A stretch of DNA of 64,000 nt from Pyropia haitanensis (Eukaryota; Rhodophyta; Bangiophyceae; Bangiales; Bangiaceae): contig SDUX01000007.1 of the NCBI GenBank assembly GCA_008729055.1, positions 2,342,064 to 2,406,063 of the forward strand, read 5' to 3'. The notes below the pieces were generated by a model. That model was given only the letters and a program-made list of their open reading frames with translations, searched no databases and had not been told where the DNA came from. Within the stretch, counting starts at the first letter, position 1. Every line of letters begins with the position of its first letter. Both the position numbers and the translations under genes were made by a program. Below are positions 44,630-55,167 of this stretch, one piece after another.

Positions 44630-45709
44630 GTGGTCTTTGGTCGCGAGAGGGACGAGGGTCATGTAGGATGTTTTCTCTTGTCAGTGTCTGAGAATAGTGT
44701 GCCAGGTCGAGGCGGACAGCGCCAGCTTTCCCTAAGCTGTGGCCGTCTGCCAGCCAGTTCCCCTCACTGCCGCCCCCCCTCACCACCACCCGTCCGGTGC
44801 CACGCGCCTGGAGAAATTCCCGTGGGAACAGCGGTCACAACCGCCGTGTCCCGACAATGTCGTCTGGGGCGAGGATGACAGGAACAAGGTGGTGGGGTGG
44901 GGATAACCCCGAGAAGACAGAGGTAGATGGAGTGGTCACGCAAAGAAAGTGGCGCCATCCATGGAGTATCATCATGGTGCACGGCATAATGATGGTGCCC
45001 CATGGATTGCGACATTTCCCCGCGATGACCGCCGACAGCAGGATTTCTGGGCCACGGGCAAGTGACAGCGCACTTGGTAGTCAGTGCTCGTGGAGATCTT
45101 GAACAGGATACGCACGTGCCTTAACCTTCCACGTGGACCGCCGGCGAGAGCAGCCAGGGTGGCACAATGGCGCCATGTTGCCACGGGAAGTGCAGAGAGC
45201 AGCGTGGGTGCAGGAGGAAGGCGACCAGGCCCCACGGGCATTCACCCACGTAGTGCCTCAGCGAGGGGAGGCAGAGGAAGGCAAGGCATGGTCGGGGGCC
45301 GCCGGCAGCAGCAGGGGGGGGGATAGTCGGCTCCAGTCGGTAAGGGATACTGACTCCACGTGGGCAGGGGGGGCGTGGAGAGAGCGGAAGGGGGGGAGCG
45401 GAGGGGTCGGGAAAAGCGGAGGGGAAGGGAGGGCAGGGGGCGCGTAGGAGGGCAGGGGGGGAGTGGAGAGGCAATCAAGGAGTGCTCGCCCATCTCGCCG
45501 AGCCGTTGTGATTTCGGAATGCGCCCGGGGACGTGGGTGAGTACGCCAAGCGAGACAACTGCGGCGTCGGTGACGTCGAGGAAGATTTTCGCCACCCCCC
45601 GCGGAGTACGGACCCCAGTGAGATTCCGGGGAGGGTCGGGCCGAAAGCTGGTGGGGGAGGAGGAGGGGAAGGTGATGACCGGGCACGACGGGAGGGGGAG
45701 GGCGGGGGG
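44630..45709. other. Non-coding, 3' of MULE transposase
   Basis: A minus-strand frame at 45,480-45,625 has protein-like composition (KIFLDVTDAAVVSLGVLTH) but no recognised family, and dissolves into low complexity. No other feature. Confidence 0.4.
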
Positions 45710-45714
45710 CAGAG
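45710..45714 (+). repeat. Target-site duplication of chromovirus copy 1, left
   Basis: CAGAG, identical to 53,081-53,085. Confidence 0.9.
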
Positions 45715-46575
45715 TGTAAGGATATGCCCCTTAAATCCCCAAGACTGGAGCCTAGGGGATAAGGACTGGGGCCTCTCCTTCCCTGTCCTTCTCAGCCAAC
45801 TCCTTCCAAGACGCATCAACTCCAAAGTAATCTGGGGCATGCCGCGGTGTCCGTCCGATAATCTACTACTAACGGACGGTCAGCACGGGAGCCGCGGATT
45901 GGCTAACCGACACTACCCTGACTCATCTGCCGACGGGTACAGTCTCCAACGGATCAACGGACTAACGGACCAAAAGACGAGCCACATCTCTGACGCGTCA
46001 GCAAGCCGGAACAATCTCCCCGTGGACCAATGGGAGCGACAAGACTTGCTGACCCACGGGAGATATTCGACCCGAAGACTGGCGTCTGCTTACACGCCTC
46101 TGAGGCTTTTCGGGTCGAATGGCGCGTGGGGCCAGCCGCGCGGCGCTACGAGCGCCGCACACCGTCCCCCCCCCGTTTGGGGCTTTCTGGTGGGGCGCCT
46201 TGGGGCGCACACGCCCACCCTTGCTTTGTTCTGAGAGCCCATGCTTTGTTTTGAGAGCTTTGGTGCCGTCCACCGGCACGACGGGCAATTGCATGCTTTG
46301 GGGCACCCTGGGTGCCCCCCTGGGGGTATATAATGCGTGAGTGTGGGCGCCACCGGGAGAGACCTCGGGGGAACAACGACAGACAGAGACAAAAAGACCT
46401 CCTTTACCTTCGACCCCCTCGACCCTCACCGACGTCACGCCCATCCTCTTCCCCACCCCCATCACCGTCATCCCACCCGTCACCTTCCCCGCGCCCGGCA
46501 TCCTCATTGGTGCACGGGTTGCTGACACCGGCGCCAGTACGTTGAGGGCTGCCCGTGTGTGGGTGGTGCCTCACA
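45715..46575 (+). repeat. 5' LTR of chromovirus copy 1
   Basis: Begins TGTAAGGATATGCCCC and ends GTGCCTCACA. Contains a TATA box at 46,327-46,334. Confidence 0.95.
46327..46334 (+). promoter_or_regulatory. TATA box of the chromovirus LTR promoter
   Basis: TATATAAT about 250 nt from the LTR end; the transcript should start some 25-35 nt further on. The same box is at 52,832-52,839 and 59,935-59,942. Confidence 0.7.
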
Positions 46576-46577
46576 TG

Positions 46578-46584
46578 TGGTAGC
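46578..46584 (+). promoter_or_regulatory. Primer-binding site, initiator-Met tRNA type
   Basis: TGGTAGC two bases after the LTR pairs with the 3' end GCUACCA common in eukaryotic initiator tRNA-Met. The match is only seven bases and stops at TTCAGG. Confidence 0.55.
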
Positions 46585-46812
46585 TTCAGGTAGTTTGACT
46601 TCCTCTTGGCGGTGACGTTGCGATTCCGTCCTGGATTTGGCCCTCCCTGTGTTTGTGCACTCGTGCTGCCCCCTGTGTTCGGCGTGCCTCGGGCATTGTA
46701 ATACGAACGCAGCGGGTTCCACGAATCACACCGAAAGAACACTGCCCTGACACTGCCCTGGTGGCCCCTGTCACGGTTTTTTTTCTTTTGGTCGACTGAT
46801 TGTCGAAACCCA

Positions 46813-47451
46813 GTGAGTGCCAAATCAGGTTCGGAATTTTCTTCCTCGGCGTTAGCGGACGCCCCGACTTCCTCGGCGGCGACGGCGCGCCCCCCGACGG
46901 CGCGCGGCACCCCGGCGGCGCGCGGCACCGCGGCGGCGCGCGACACCGCGGCGGCACGTGGCACCCCGGCGGGCGCATTCACGTCATCCTCTGTGGCGGC
47001 GACGGCCGCATCGGCGGCGCCAGCCGCATCCAAGCCCCCCCTCTCGCGCAAGGGTAAGGGCCCGGCCACGTCAGGACCGGCGGTCCCAGCCAACCGGCGC
47101 CTGCTGCTGCCCGCGCAGGATCCGGCCCGGCGCTACATCGCGCCGCCGGCCCCACGAATCGGCCACATCCGACCGACGACCGCGCGCGCAGCAGAGCAGC
47201 GAGAGCAGCGCCGGATCGCCAAGACCATCCCCAAGGGCAAATACGTTTGCAAGCCGTGCGGTGTGCGTTGCAACAGCCTGACAGTGCTGCGCGACCATCG
47301 CTGGTCGCGGCGCCACCGCAATACGGTCAACCGTCCAGCGACCCGCCCTCGTTGCGACGTGTGCGATCGCGAATTTGAGACGGTCGAGCACTTCGAACGC
47401 CACCAGCGTGGCAAGGATCACCACCGCACGCTGGCGCGCCGCACCGACTGA
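46813..47451 (+). CDS. Accessory zinc-finger ORF upstream of gag
   Basis: The frame is open from 46,702 to 47,451; it contains no ATG, the listed start being a GTG within CAGTGAGT, which also looks like a splice donor. The first half is Ala/Thr-rich with imperfect repeats of ARGTAAARDT type. The end has two zinc fingers of identical spacing, CX2CX12HX5H: CKPCGVRCNSLTVLRDH (nt 47,250-47,315) and CDVCDREFETVEHFERH (47,352-47,420). This spacing is that of U1/matrin/JAZ-type fingers, often RNA- or dsRNA-binding. The ORF lies between the primer site and gag. Start and expression are unknown: an intron, non-AUG start or readthrough are all possible. Copy 2 keeps both fingers but has frameshifts. 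Confidence 0.65.
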   Translation: MSAKSGSEFSSSALADAPTSSAATARPPTARGTPAARGTAAARDTAAARGTPAGAFTSSSVAATAASAAPAASKPPLSRKGKGPATSGPAVPANRRLLLPAQDPARRYIAPPAPRIGHIRPTTARAAEQREQRRIAKTIPKGKYVCKPCGVRCNSLTVLRDHRWSRRHRNTVNRPATRPRCDVCDREFETVEHFERHQRGKDHHRTLARRTD

Positions 47452-47815
47452 CACCTCGCAACACCCCCCAGGATCTGTGCAAGAGACGCGATTTTCCCCC
47501 TTTGATCCCCCCGCGTGGAAATCCGGCACGACCCGACTCGGGCCCGTGCGCGGCGGCCGGCGGGAAAATCCGATTGCGTGATTTGAGTCTTCGAATTCTG
47601 CTTCATCGCATCGCTTGTGACCCATCAAATAGTGTTGTCCATCTTTGGAAACGTGGTAGCCACGACGGCCACGCTTGTCCAGAGCTAGTGCAGCACTATT
47701 TTGCTTGGTCAAATTAACTTGCACATCTTGTAAGACTTGCCCCGTGCTCTGCCGGAGTAAGTCAAACCGGATCTGTTGGGTTAATTTGATTGTTGCGGAC
47801 CTCACCCAGGACGCA
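47452..47815. other. Leader between the zinc-finger ORF and gag
   Basis: About 360 nt, less GC-rich than the rest of the element; no ORF. It may hold RNA packaging or splicing signals, but none is recognisable. Confidence 0.5.
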
Positions 47816-48694
47816 ATGGACCCCCCGAATCCTGCGACTGTAAGCCCGATTAATCCGGGAACGGCCTCAACCGCACCCTCCGCGGAGTCATGGAATCAAC
47901 TTACAGCGTTCGTCTCGCAGATGAGCGCCGAGCTCGAGGCTCATAAGGTTGAATTGGCGGACGCCAAGAAACAGCTGTCCGACGCCAAGGCTAAGGCCTC
48001 GAGTGGAGGCGCGACGACTGCGAGGCCGAATAAGCCCGCGCTGTTCTCTGGCAAGCCCGGGACAATTGAAGCATGGTGCTCGCACATGGACTCATATGTG
48101 CGACTGACTGACCCTGACGAAGCGTGTCGGATCGCCTGCACCTACCTGGACGGTGAAGCGTTCACCTGGTGGCATACCTACAGTCGGACGACGGCGGTCC
48201 CCGACTGGGCTACCTTTCGGGCTGCGCTCATCCGTCGCTTCAGCCCTCTGAACAAGACGCAGGCGGCGCGGGACAAGCTGCACTCATGGCGCCAAATCAA
48301 GGACGTCGGGACGTTCAACAGGACTTTCCTGAGCGTCCTCTTGGACATCCCGGACATCACCGAAGCGGAAAAGATCGACCGCTATAGCCGAGGCCTGAAG
48401 CGCGACATCTGGCAGGCACTGTGCCTCAAGACGTACACCGATCTTGAATCAGTGATGACGGACGCCCTGCGCGTGGAAGCGGCCAAGGCTGGAGTGTCCC
48501 GTATCACCAGCAATGTTAACAGCACTTCTGGCAAGCCACCGACGATGGGCGTTGTCCCGATGGACATTTCCAGCATCAAGATCGAAAAGCTGACGCCAGA
48601 CGAACGCCAGCGCTGCATGCGCGAGGGTCTCTGCCTTCGCTGTCGCGAGAAAGGACACATGGCTAAAGACTGCCCAAAAGGCCAGCGGAACTGA
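47816..48694 (+). CDS. gag: Chromovirus Gag with CCHC zinc knuckle
   Basis: 292 residues from the ATG at 47,816. A coiled-coil-like N terminus ([16 protein letters not shown], about 45-65) precedes a Retrotrans_gag capsid region from [11 protein letters not shown] (about 79) through [12 protein letters not shown] to about 230. The knuckle [14 protein letters not shown] (CX2CX4HX4C) is at the C terminus, 12-25 residues from the end. It should form the particle shell and package element RNA. The stop (48,692-48,694) follows a slippery heptamer. The frame is open upstream to 47,675 but without ATG. Confidence 0.95.
   Translation: MDPPNPATVSPINPGTASTAPSAESWNQLTAFVSQMSAELEAHKVELADAKKQLSDAKAKASSGGATTARPNKPALFSGKPGTIEAWCSHMDSYVRLTDPDEACRIACTYLDGEAFTWWHTYSRTTAVPDWATFRAALIRRFSPLNKTQAARDKLHSWRQIKDVGTFNRTFLSVLLDIPDITEAEKIDRYSRGLKRDIWQALCLKTYTDLESVMTDALRVEAAKAGVSRITSNVNSTSGKPPTMGVVPMDISSIKIEKLTPDERQRCMREGLCLRCREKGHMAKDCPKGQRN
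48673..48679 (+). promoter_or_regulatory. -1 ribosomal frameshift site, chromovirus gag-pol
   Basis: C CCA AAA in exact X XXY YYZ phase, four codons before the gag TGA. The pol frame is open from 48,667, so a slip here gives Gag-Pol. Conserved at 62,267-62,273 in copy 2. Confidence 0.75.
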
Positions 48695-48717
48695 AGCAGC
48701 AACAATCCTCAACATCT

Positions 48718-51700
48718 GTGAAAGACGCTCCTTCGGTTCCTGAAAATATGTCGTCACCATTTGAAGGCCCGCGACTCGGGCTTCTGCTTTCTACTGCTTC
48801 TGTCAATGGAAAAGTTGTTAAGGTGCTGTTCGACGACGGATCTCCCATCAACGTCGTCTCAAGGCGCCTCGTTACCTCCTTGCATGTGAAAACGAAAGGA
48901 ACGGACTTCGCGGCAAGCATGCCCGATGGCCGCTCCCATGTCCTCGCTGAAACCGTTGACCCTCTTGAGATTCACATCGGACCGTACCAAGAGCGACTTC
49001 GGTTTGCTGTTTGTGAATTGAGCGCGTACGACCTCATCCTGGGAAAGAAGTGGCGCGATGACAAGGACGCCAAAATCAACAACAAGAAAAACAAGATCTC
49101 CTTCAAGTTCAACCACAAGAACATTTCTATCACTGCCTCCCTCAAGAAGCCCGAAGCTCTGATCAGTCGGCAACGCCTTGCTCGGGACCTCGTTCAAAGG
49201 TGCCCTGTTTTTGCCATCTACCTGCAGTCGGAAGATCCCTCTAGCACCTTCGACATTAACGCCATTACGATGGGACAAGGCGAAGACAAGAAAGAAGTTC
49301 AAGAGATTCTCAAAGAGTACGCTGACGTCTTCCCAGACGAGCTCCCCGACGGACTCCCTCCTGAGCGCAGTCACAAATTTAGCATCAAGCTGACCGATGA
49401 CGCCCAACCGCGTCGTAGCGGAATTTACCGACTAGCCGAATGGGAGCTCGAAGAACTCAAGACTCAACTGGCCGGCCTCATAAGGAAGGGATTCATCCAA
49501 CCAAGCACCTCACCGTGGGGCTCTTCCGTCCTCTTTGCGGCGAAGAAGGACGGTGGCTGGCGAATGTGCATCGACTACAGGGCCCTGAACAAGGCTACTA
49601 TCAAGAACGCGTACCCACTACCACGCATCGACGACATCTTTGACCAACTGCGAAAGGCCAAGTACTTTACAAAGATCGACCTCCGCTCTGGCTATCACCA
49701 GATTCGCCTTGACCCAGAAACAATACCTTTGACGGCGTTTCGAACCAAGTACGGATTCTATGAGTTCACCGTCGTACCCTTTGGTCTGACAAATGCACCC
49801 GCGGTCTTCATGAACCTAATGAACGATGTCTTCCGACCCTATCTGTACGACTTCATCTGTGTCTACCTCGACGACATCCTAGTCTACAGCGAAACTTACG
49901 ACGATCACCTCAAGCACCTACGATTAGCACTCGAGAAATTACGAGAACACAAGCTCTACGCCAAGCTGAGCAAGTGCCAGTTCGCTCGAACTACTGTGGA
50001 CTACCTTGGCCACGTCATCTCCGAGAAAGGCTTCTCTATGGAAGACTACAAGGTCCAAGCCATCCGTACGTGGGCAACACCGAGGAGCAAAAAGGATGTA
50101 CAATCTTTCCTCGGTATGGTCAACTTCTATCGAAGATTCATCAAGGGAATGGCTGCCGTAGCTACGCCGCTAACGAGGCTGACTGGGAATGTCGACTTCG
50201 AGTGGACACCCGACGCCCAGAAAGCCTTTGAGCAGCTGCAGGACCTAACGACAAGCGCACCGGTGCTAAGGCCTTTCGACAAGAGATACCCAATCTACGT
50301 GTCTACAGATGCCAGCGGGTATGCTGTGGGCGCAGTCCTTGAGCAAGATGATGGACGCGGACGGCGTCCAGTGGCGTACTTCTCGTTAACCCTCAACATC
50401 CACGAGCAGCGCTACAGCATTCGTGAAAGAGAACTGCTTGCAGTCGTACAAGCTATCCGGCATTGGCGCTGCTACCTCTACGGAAGACCCTTTGAGGTCC
50501 ACACCGACCATGAGTCCCTGAGATACCTAAGCACCCAAGAGAAGCTGAACGATCGCCAAGTCAAGTGGCTGGAGTTTCTGGACCAGTTCCAGTTCAAGAT
50601 TGTCCCAATCAAGGGCACTTCGAACCCCGTGGCTGATGCCCTTTCCAGGCAGCCACAAGATGCTCCCGACAAGCACGCCCCCAATCAAGACCTTCTTAGT
50701 CGCGTGCTGACCAAGACCATTGAAGAACTCCCCAAGAAAACTGAAATCAACAACCTCATGACCATCAACCAAAGTGATCAAGACCTTGCCACCTTAAGAC
50801 AAGAGTACGACGCGGACCCCGAGTTTGCCGACCTAGTCAAAGACCCGGTATCTCCCTACCGGCTACACATGAGGTTGTTGAAACGAGGTGACCGTACGTG
50901 TATCCCCGTCGGTACTCTACGCCAAAGACTACTCCACGACTACCATGATGTCCCGTGCCAAGGGCACATGGGAGTCAAGAAAACAACCAAGGTTATCTCT
51001 TCCAAGTACTACTGGAAGACAATGCGGAAAGACATCCAAAGATACGTACAAACATGTGATTTGTGCCAGCGGAACAAGGCTAGCACCCATTCACCTCTGG
51101 GTCACCTCAAACCCTTGGACCCCCCGAGCCAACGATGGGCAAGTGTCTCCATGGACTTTATCACGCCTCTTCCTCTGACTCCAAGAGGCCACAACGGGAT
51201 TTACGTCGTTGTCGACCGCCTCTCCAAGATGATTCGCCTCGCCCCTATGAAGCCAGACTGTACGGCGCCAGTCGCAGCTCAGCTCTACCATGATCACGTC
51301 TATCGACACCACGGACTCCCAGCTGATGTTGTCTGCGACAGGGACCGCATTTTCTTCTCCAACTTCTGGCAGTCGCTCACGGAGATTCTCAAGGTCAAGA
51401 TCAAGGCCTCTTCAGCGTACCACCCGCAAACCGACGGACAAACTGAGATCATGAACAAGAAGATCGAAGAAATCCTGCGAAACTTTGTCAACCATCACCA
51501 AGGCGATTGGGACCTCTTTCTGGTTGCTGCCGAAGTAGCCTACAACCGGTCGCCAAATGCTGTTACAACGTACTCCCCTTTCTTCCTGAACTACGGATTC
51601 GAACCTAAGACGGTACCAATGGACATCCTCGAAAACTCAGAGTCAAGCATGCCTGCAGTGTCTGACTGGCTAAGCGGTCTCCAACATGCTCAAGAGACTG

Positions 51701-52209
51701 CCATCTCAGCCATCAAGAGTGCAAATGAGGCGCGCTCGGCGTACGCAAATCGCCATCGCCGACCTTGCAAGATCGCCGTGGACGATCTGGTGCTACTAAG
51801 TACCAAACACCTTATGCCAGATGCTTTCCAAGGCGCTCGCAAGCTGATGCCCAAGTACTCAGGACCGTACCGCGTCACTGAGAGTATCAACGATGTGACG
51901 TTCCGCCTGGATCTTCCCCAAGCGGTGCTCGATCGCAAGGTTCACAACGCCTTTCATGCGAGCTTGCTGAAGCCGTACCGCGCTGATCCTTATGGCCGAC
52001 TTCCTCCCGTTCCGCCTCCGGTGGCATTTCCGGACGGTTCTGTCGAGTACGAAGTCGACTCCATCATAAGGTCACGAAAGCGCCGTGGACGACTACAGTA
52101 CCTGGTCAAGTGGAAAGGCTGTGACGTCAGCGAGAACTCCTGGCTGACCAAGCAAGACCTTGCGAACGCACCTGAGGTGTTGGACGCTTTCCTGCGCCGC
52201 GCGTCCTAA
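48718..52209 (+). CDS. pol: Chromovirus Pol: protease, RT, RNase H, integrase, chromodomain
   Basis: 1,163 codons from the first listed codon (GTG); the first ATG is at 48,748, but the likely product is a Gag-Pol fusion made at 48,673-48,679. Domains: retropepsin with active-site LFDDGSP (about 37-43), where Asp replaces the usual Ser/Thr after the catalytic Asp, then [10 protein letters not shown] from about 240 with YLDD at 383-386; RNase H with VSTDASG (about 525-531); integrase zinc finger ending CDLCQR (about 780), catalytic Asp in SMDFI (about 812), Asp in VCDRDRI (about 872), Glu in DGQTEIM (about 909); chromodomain from VEYEVDSII to the end (about 1109-1160) with YLVKWKG. The chromodomain should target integration to marked chromatin. 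The ORF is unbroken. Confidence 0.97.
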   Translation: MKDAPSVPENMSSPFEGPRLGLLLSTASVNGKVVKVLFDDGSPINVVSRRLVTSLHVKTKGTDFAASMPDGRSHVLAETVDPLEIHIGPYQERLRFAVCELSAYDLILGKKWRDDKDAKINNKKNKISFKFNHKNISITASLKKPEALISRQRLARDLVQRCPVFAIYLQSEDPSSTFDINAITMGQGEDKKEVQEILKEYADVFPDELPDGLPPERSHKFSIKLTDDAQPRRSGIYRLAEWELEELKTQLAGLIRKGFIQPSTSPWGSSVLFAAKKDGGWRMCIDYRALNKATIKNAYPLPRIDDIFDQLRKAKYFTKIDLRSGYHQIRLDPETIPLTAFRTKYGFYEFTVVPFGLTNAPAVFMNLMNDVFRPYLYDFICVYLDDILVYSETYDDHLKHLRLALEKLREHKLYAKLSKCQFARTTVDYLGHVISEKGFSMEDYKVQAIRTWATPRSKKDVQSFLGMVNFYRRFIKGMAAVATPLTRLTGNVDFEWTPDAQKAFEQLQDLTTSAPVLRPFDKRYPIYVSTDASGYAVGAVLEQDDGRGRRPVAYFSLTLNIHEQRYSIRERELLAVVQAIRHWRCYLYGRPFEVHTDHESLRYLSTQEKLNDRQVKWLEFLDQFQFKIVPIKGTSNPVADALSRQPQDAPDKHAPNQDLLSRVLTKTIEELPKKTEINNLMTINQSDQDLATLRQEYDADPEFADLVKDPVSPYRLHMRLLKRGDRTCIPVGTLRQRLLHDYHDVPCQGHMGVKKTTKVISSKYYWKTMRKDIQRYVQTCDLCQRNKASTHSPLGHLKPLDPPSQRWASVSMDFITPLPLTPRGHNGIYVVVDRLSKMIRLAPMKPDCTAPVAAQLYHDHVYRHHGLPADVVCDRDRIFFSNFWQSLTEILKVKIKASSAYHPQTDGQTEIMNKKIEEILRNFVNHHQGDWDLFLVAAEVAYNRSPNAVTTYSPFFLNYGFEPKTVPMDILENSESSMPAVSDWLSGLQHAQETAISAIKSANEARSAYANRHRRPCKIAVDDLVLLSTKHLMPDAFQGARKLMPKYSGPYRVTESINDVTFRLDLPQAVLDRKVHNAFHASLLKPYRADPYGRLPPVPPPVAFPDGSVEYEVDSIIRSRKRRGRLQYLVKWKGCDVSENSWLTKQDLANAPEVLDAFLRRAS

Positions 52210-52220
52210 GGGGGGGGAGG
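52208..52220 (+). promoter_or_regulatory. Polypurine tract of chromovirus copy 1
   Basis: AAGGGGGGGGAGG directly before the 3' LTR; primes plus-strand synthesis. It overlaps the last bases of the pol stop codon. Confidence 0.9.
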
Positions 52221-53080
52221 TGTAAGGATATGCCCCTTAAATCCCCAAGACTGGAGCCTAGGGGATAAGGACTGGGGCCTCTCCTTCCCTGTCCTTCTCA
52301 GCCAACTCCTTCCAAGACGCATCAACTCCAAAGTAATCTGGGGCATGCCGCGGTGTCCGTCCGATAATCTACTACTAACGGACGGTCAGCACGGGAGCCG
52401 CGGATTGGCTAACCGACACTACCCTGACTCATCTGCCGACGGGTACAGTCTCCAACGGATCAACGGACTAACGGACCAAAAGACGAGCCACATCTCTGAC
52501 GCGTCAGCAAGCCGGAACAATCTCCCCGTGGACCAATGGGAGCGACAAGACTTGCTGACCCACGGGAGATATTCGACCCGAAGACTGGCGTCTGCTTACA
52601 CGCCTCTGAGGCTTTTCGGGTCGAATGGCGCGTGGGGCCAGCCGCGCGGCGCTACGAGCGCCGCACACCGTCCCCCCCCGTTTGGGGCTTTCTGGTGGGG
52701 GGCCTTGGGGCGCACACGCCCACCCTTGCTTTGTTCTGAGAGCCCATGCTTTGTTTTGAGAGCTTTGGTGCCGTCCACCGGCACGACGGGCAATTGCATG
52801 CTTTGGGGCACCCTGGGTGCCCCCCTGGGGGTATATAATGCGTGAGTGTGGGCGCCACCGGGAGAGACCTCGGGGGAACAACGACAGACAGAGACAAAAA
52901 GACCTCCTTTACCTTCGACCCCCTCGACCCTCACCGACGTCACGCCCATCCTCTTCCCCACCCCCATCACCGTCATCCCACCCGTCACCTTCCCCGCGCC
53001 CGGCATCCTCATTGGTGCACGGGTTGCTGACACCGGCGCCAGTACGTTGAGGGCTGCCCGTGTGTGGGTGGTGCCTCACA
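52221..53080 (+). repeat. 3' LTR of chromovirus copy 1
   Basis: 860 bp, two differences from the 5' LTR; TATA box at 52,832-52,839. Confidence 0.95.
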
Positions 53081-53085
53081 CAGAG
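53081..53085 (+). repeat. Target-site duplication of chromovirus copy 1, right
   Basis: CAGAG, matching 45,710-45,714. Confidence 0.9.
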
Positions 53086-53949
53086 GGTCTGTGGAGGGGG
53101 TGGGGGGGGGCGGAGCACGAGAAAAAGGCGGCCAACTTCTCGCCTCCTTCCCCGCCGGGAGTCCGGAACAGTAGGGGAGGGTGGGCCAAGACGCCTCGGA
53201 GCGTGAGGGGGAGAGGGTGCCCAGTGTGCAGAAGAGCGACAAAGAAGCACGCACCCTGCGCCCGACTGTTCTTCTTAGATGAGAGGGCGGTGCCAGCAAT
53301 GGCAACGCCGCGGAAACCGTTCGCCCATTTACAGGCAAAGAGGGTTCAGAAGCGGCCGTGGTGAGCGGGGGGGTGAGCAGCGATCCCCCCCGGGGGCTGT
53401 GAAGGTGGCTTACAGCTCTCCAGCGCGGATGCACGTCACCCTCTTCGCCCGCACCGTCGCATCAGCGCCCAAGCGCGCTGGGGCCCCGTATCCATAGGTA
53501 CTGCGGGTCTTGTCATGCACCATTTGGCTACGCGCACGCTCGGCGCAGAGCCGGTGATCGGAGGGTCGCGCGCGGCCCGCATATTTCGAGCAATACCCCA
53601 GTCGTACGACGCTTTACAGTTAGGATGGCTGAGAGTCCCGCCGCCATCATGGTCGAGGTGTTAAGGCTAGCGCCCCCTCCCCCCTCCCCCTTCCAACGGA
53701 TGGCGGCAACAGCTGCCCGGTATCGGGGGCGGGCAGCCGCGCCCGCACCCGACGAACGGTGGCGCAAGTGGCGATGGCCGGGGGGTGCTGGGAGGGGGGT
53801 GGGCGAGTGTGCGACAGCAGGCAGGAAAAAGGAGTCCGCGCGTCACTCTCACCAACAACCCCTCCACTTGATGGCAGACGACCCCCTCTCCCCGGCAGAC
53901 GGCCAAAAACGGGGTCAGCGACGGGGGGGGCGCACACCCGCCACTCACA
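53086..53949. other. Non-coding, right part of the MULE interval
   Basis: Joined to 45,709 before the chromovirus inserted. No conserved ORF or motif seen on either strand. Confidence 0.5.
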
Positions 53950-54760
53950 ACGCATCAGCGGCCCCACAGCGGCCAGGGGAAAGGCTGGGGTCACAGGCAC
54001 GACCCGACAGGCAACAGCGGCCCCACCACCGGCCACGGGGGAATTTGGGGGCCCAGGCGCCATCCACAGAGCAGCAACGACCCCGCCAGCCGCCAGGAGG
54101 AGAGGGGGGGGCACAGGCGCCTCCCGCAGAGCAATAGCGGCACGGCCAGCGGCTAGGGAGGGGAGGGGGGGGCGCAGGCGCCACCCGCGGGGCAAAACCG
54201 GCCCCGCCATCGGCCAGGGGAGAGCGGGGGGGGCGCAGGCGCCACCAGCAGAGCAACAGCGGCACGGACAGCGATCAGGGAGGGGAGGGGGAGGCACAGG
54301 CGCCACCCGCAAAGCAACAGCGGCAGGGCCACCGGCGAGGGAGGAGCGGGGGGGGCGCAGGCGCCACCCGCGGGGCAAAGCGGCACGGTCAGCGGCCAGG
54401 GAGGGGAGGGGGGGGCGCAGGCGCCACCCGCGGGGCAAAAGCGGCACGGCCAGCGGCCAGGGAGGGGAGGGGGGGGCGCAGGCGCCACCCGCAGAGCAAC
54501 AGCGGCACGGCCAGCGGTCAGGGAGATGAGAGAAGGGCACAGGCGTCACCCGCAAAGCAACAGCGGCACGGCCAGCGGCCAGGAAGGGGAGGGGGGGGCG
54601 CAGGCGCAACCCGCGAGGCAACAACGGCACGTCCAGCGGCCAGGGAGGAGGGTGGGGGCTCTGGCGCTACCGGCCAGGCAACAGCGGCACGGGCAGCGGC
54701 CAGAGAGGAATGGGGGGGCACAGACGCCACCCACAGGGCAACAGCAAAGATAGTTGTCAG
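53950..54760. repeat. 61-bp minisatellite, about 13 units
   Basis: Units run CGGCACGGCCAGCGGCCAGG, a G/A-rich run, GGCGCAGGCGCCACCCGC, then a CAA-containing tail. The period is 61 bp over 54,360-54,480 and looser at the ends. 61 is not a multiple of 3, so a frame reads all three phases of the unit; the long ORFs on both strands are repeat artefacts. Confidence 0.85.
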
Positions 54761-55055
54761 GGTGGAGCGGAGGGGCAGATGCGGCACCAGGAGATGGGGC
54801 GGGAGCCGGCGGGGGGAGCGCAGGGGCACTCGAGCCGATGACGCCGCAGGCGCAAGGCGGCTCGGCGCGCGCACGTTCCGCGGGCGGTGCGCAGCCGCCC
54901 TGCAGGGCGGCTCGGCGCGCGCGTTCGGCGCGCGCCTTTTTTCCTGGGGCGCGCGGGCGCGCGGGCGCGCTTTAGTGCCGCGGCGCGCTCTTTTCCCGAC
55001 GGTTTCCATGCGGTTGTTTTTCTCAGCGGGACACCACGGGCGCGCCACCGGGACC

Positions 55056-55167
55056 CCAACCCCACCCCAGCGCATCATACCAGGACGGGCGCACTTGAAC
55101 CCCGTAAGTCCGCGGATCACACCCCAACCTCACCCTTTGGAGTTTAATCCAACCCAACCCCCATCAC
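55056..55167 (-). repeat. Right terminal inverted repeat of the MULE
   Basis: Reverse complement resembles 41,171-41,276 (GTGATGGGGGTTGGGTT, AGGTTGGGGTG, GCGCTGGGGTGGGGTTGG). Confidence 0.65.

Larger units (their letters stand above)
45715..53080 (+). mobile_element. Complete Ty3/gypsy chromovirus, copy 1
   Basis: A 7,366-bp element with LTRs of 861 and 860 bp, 5-bp CAGAG duplications, a primer-binding site, an extra zinc-finger ORF, gag, pol with chromodomain and a polypurine tract. I see two LTR differences: one C more in a C run on the left, and C at 46,196 versus G at 52,701. The insertion is therefore young. Confidence 0.97.
41171..55167 (+). mobile_element. Mutator-like (MULE) DNA transposon interrupted by a chromovirus
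   Basis: A MULE transposase gene lies just inside 41,171-41,276, and the reverse complement of that segment recurs at 55,056-55,167. Removing the 7.37-kb chromovirus and its duplicated target leaves about 6.6 kb. The inverted ends are about 110 bp at roughly 70-75% by eye. The usual 8-11 bp target duplication was not found, so the outer limits may be off or the ends eroded. The interval also contains a 61-bp minisatellite (53,950-54,760). The gene call is strong; the element limits are inferred. Confidence 0.55.

Noticed and set aside
45480..45625. Protein-like minus-strand frame (VAKIFLDVTDAAVVSLGVLTH)
   Set aside because: Short, dissolves into low complexity, and no family recognised.
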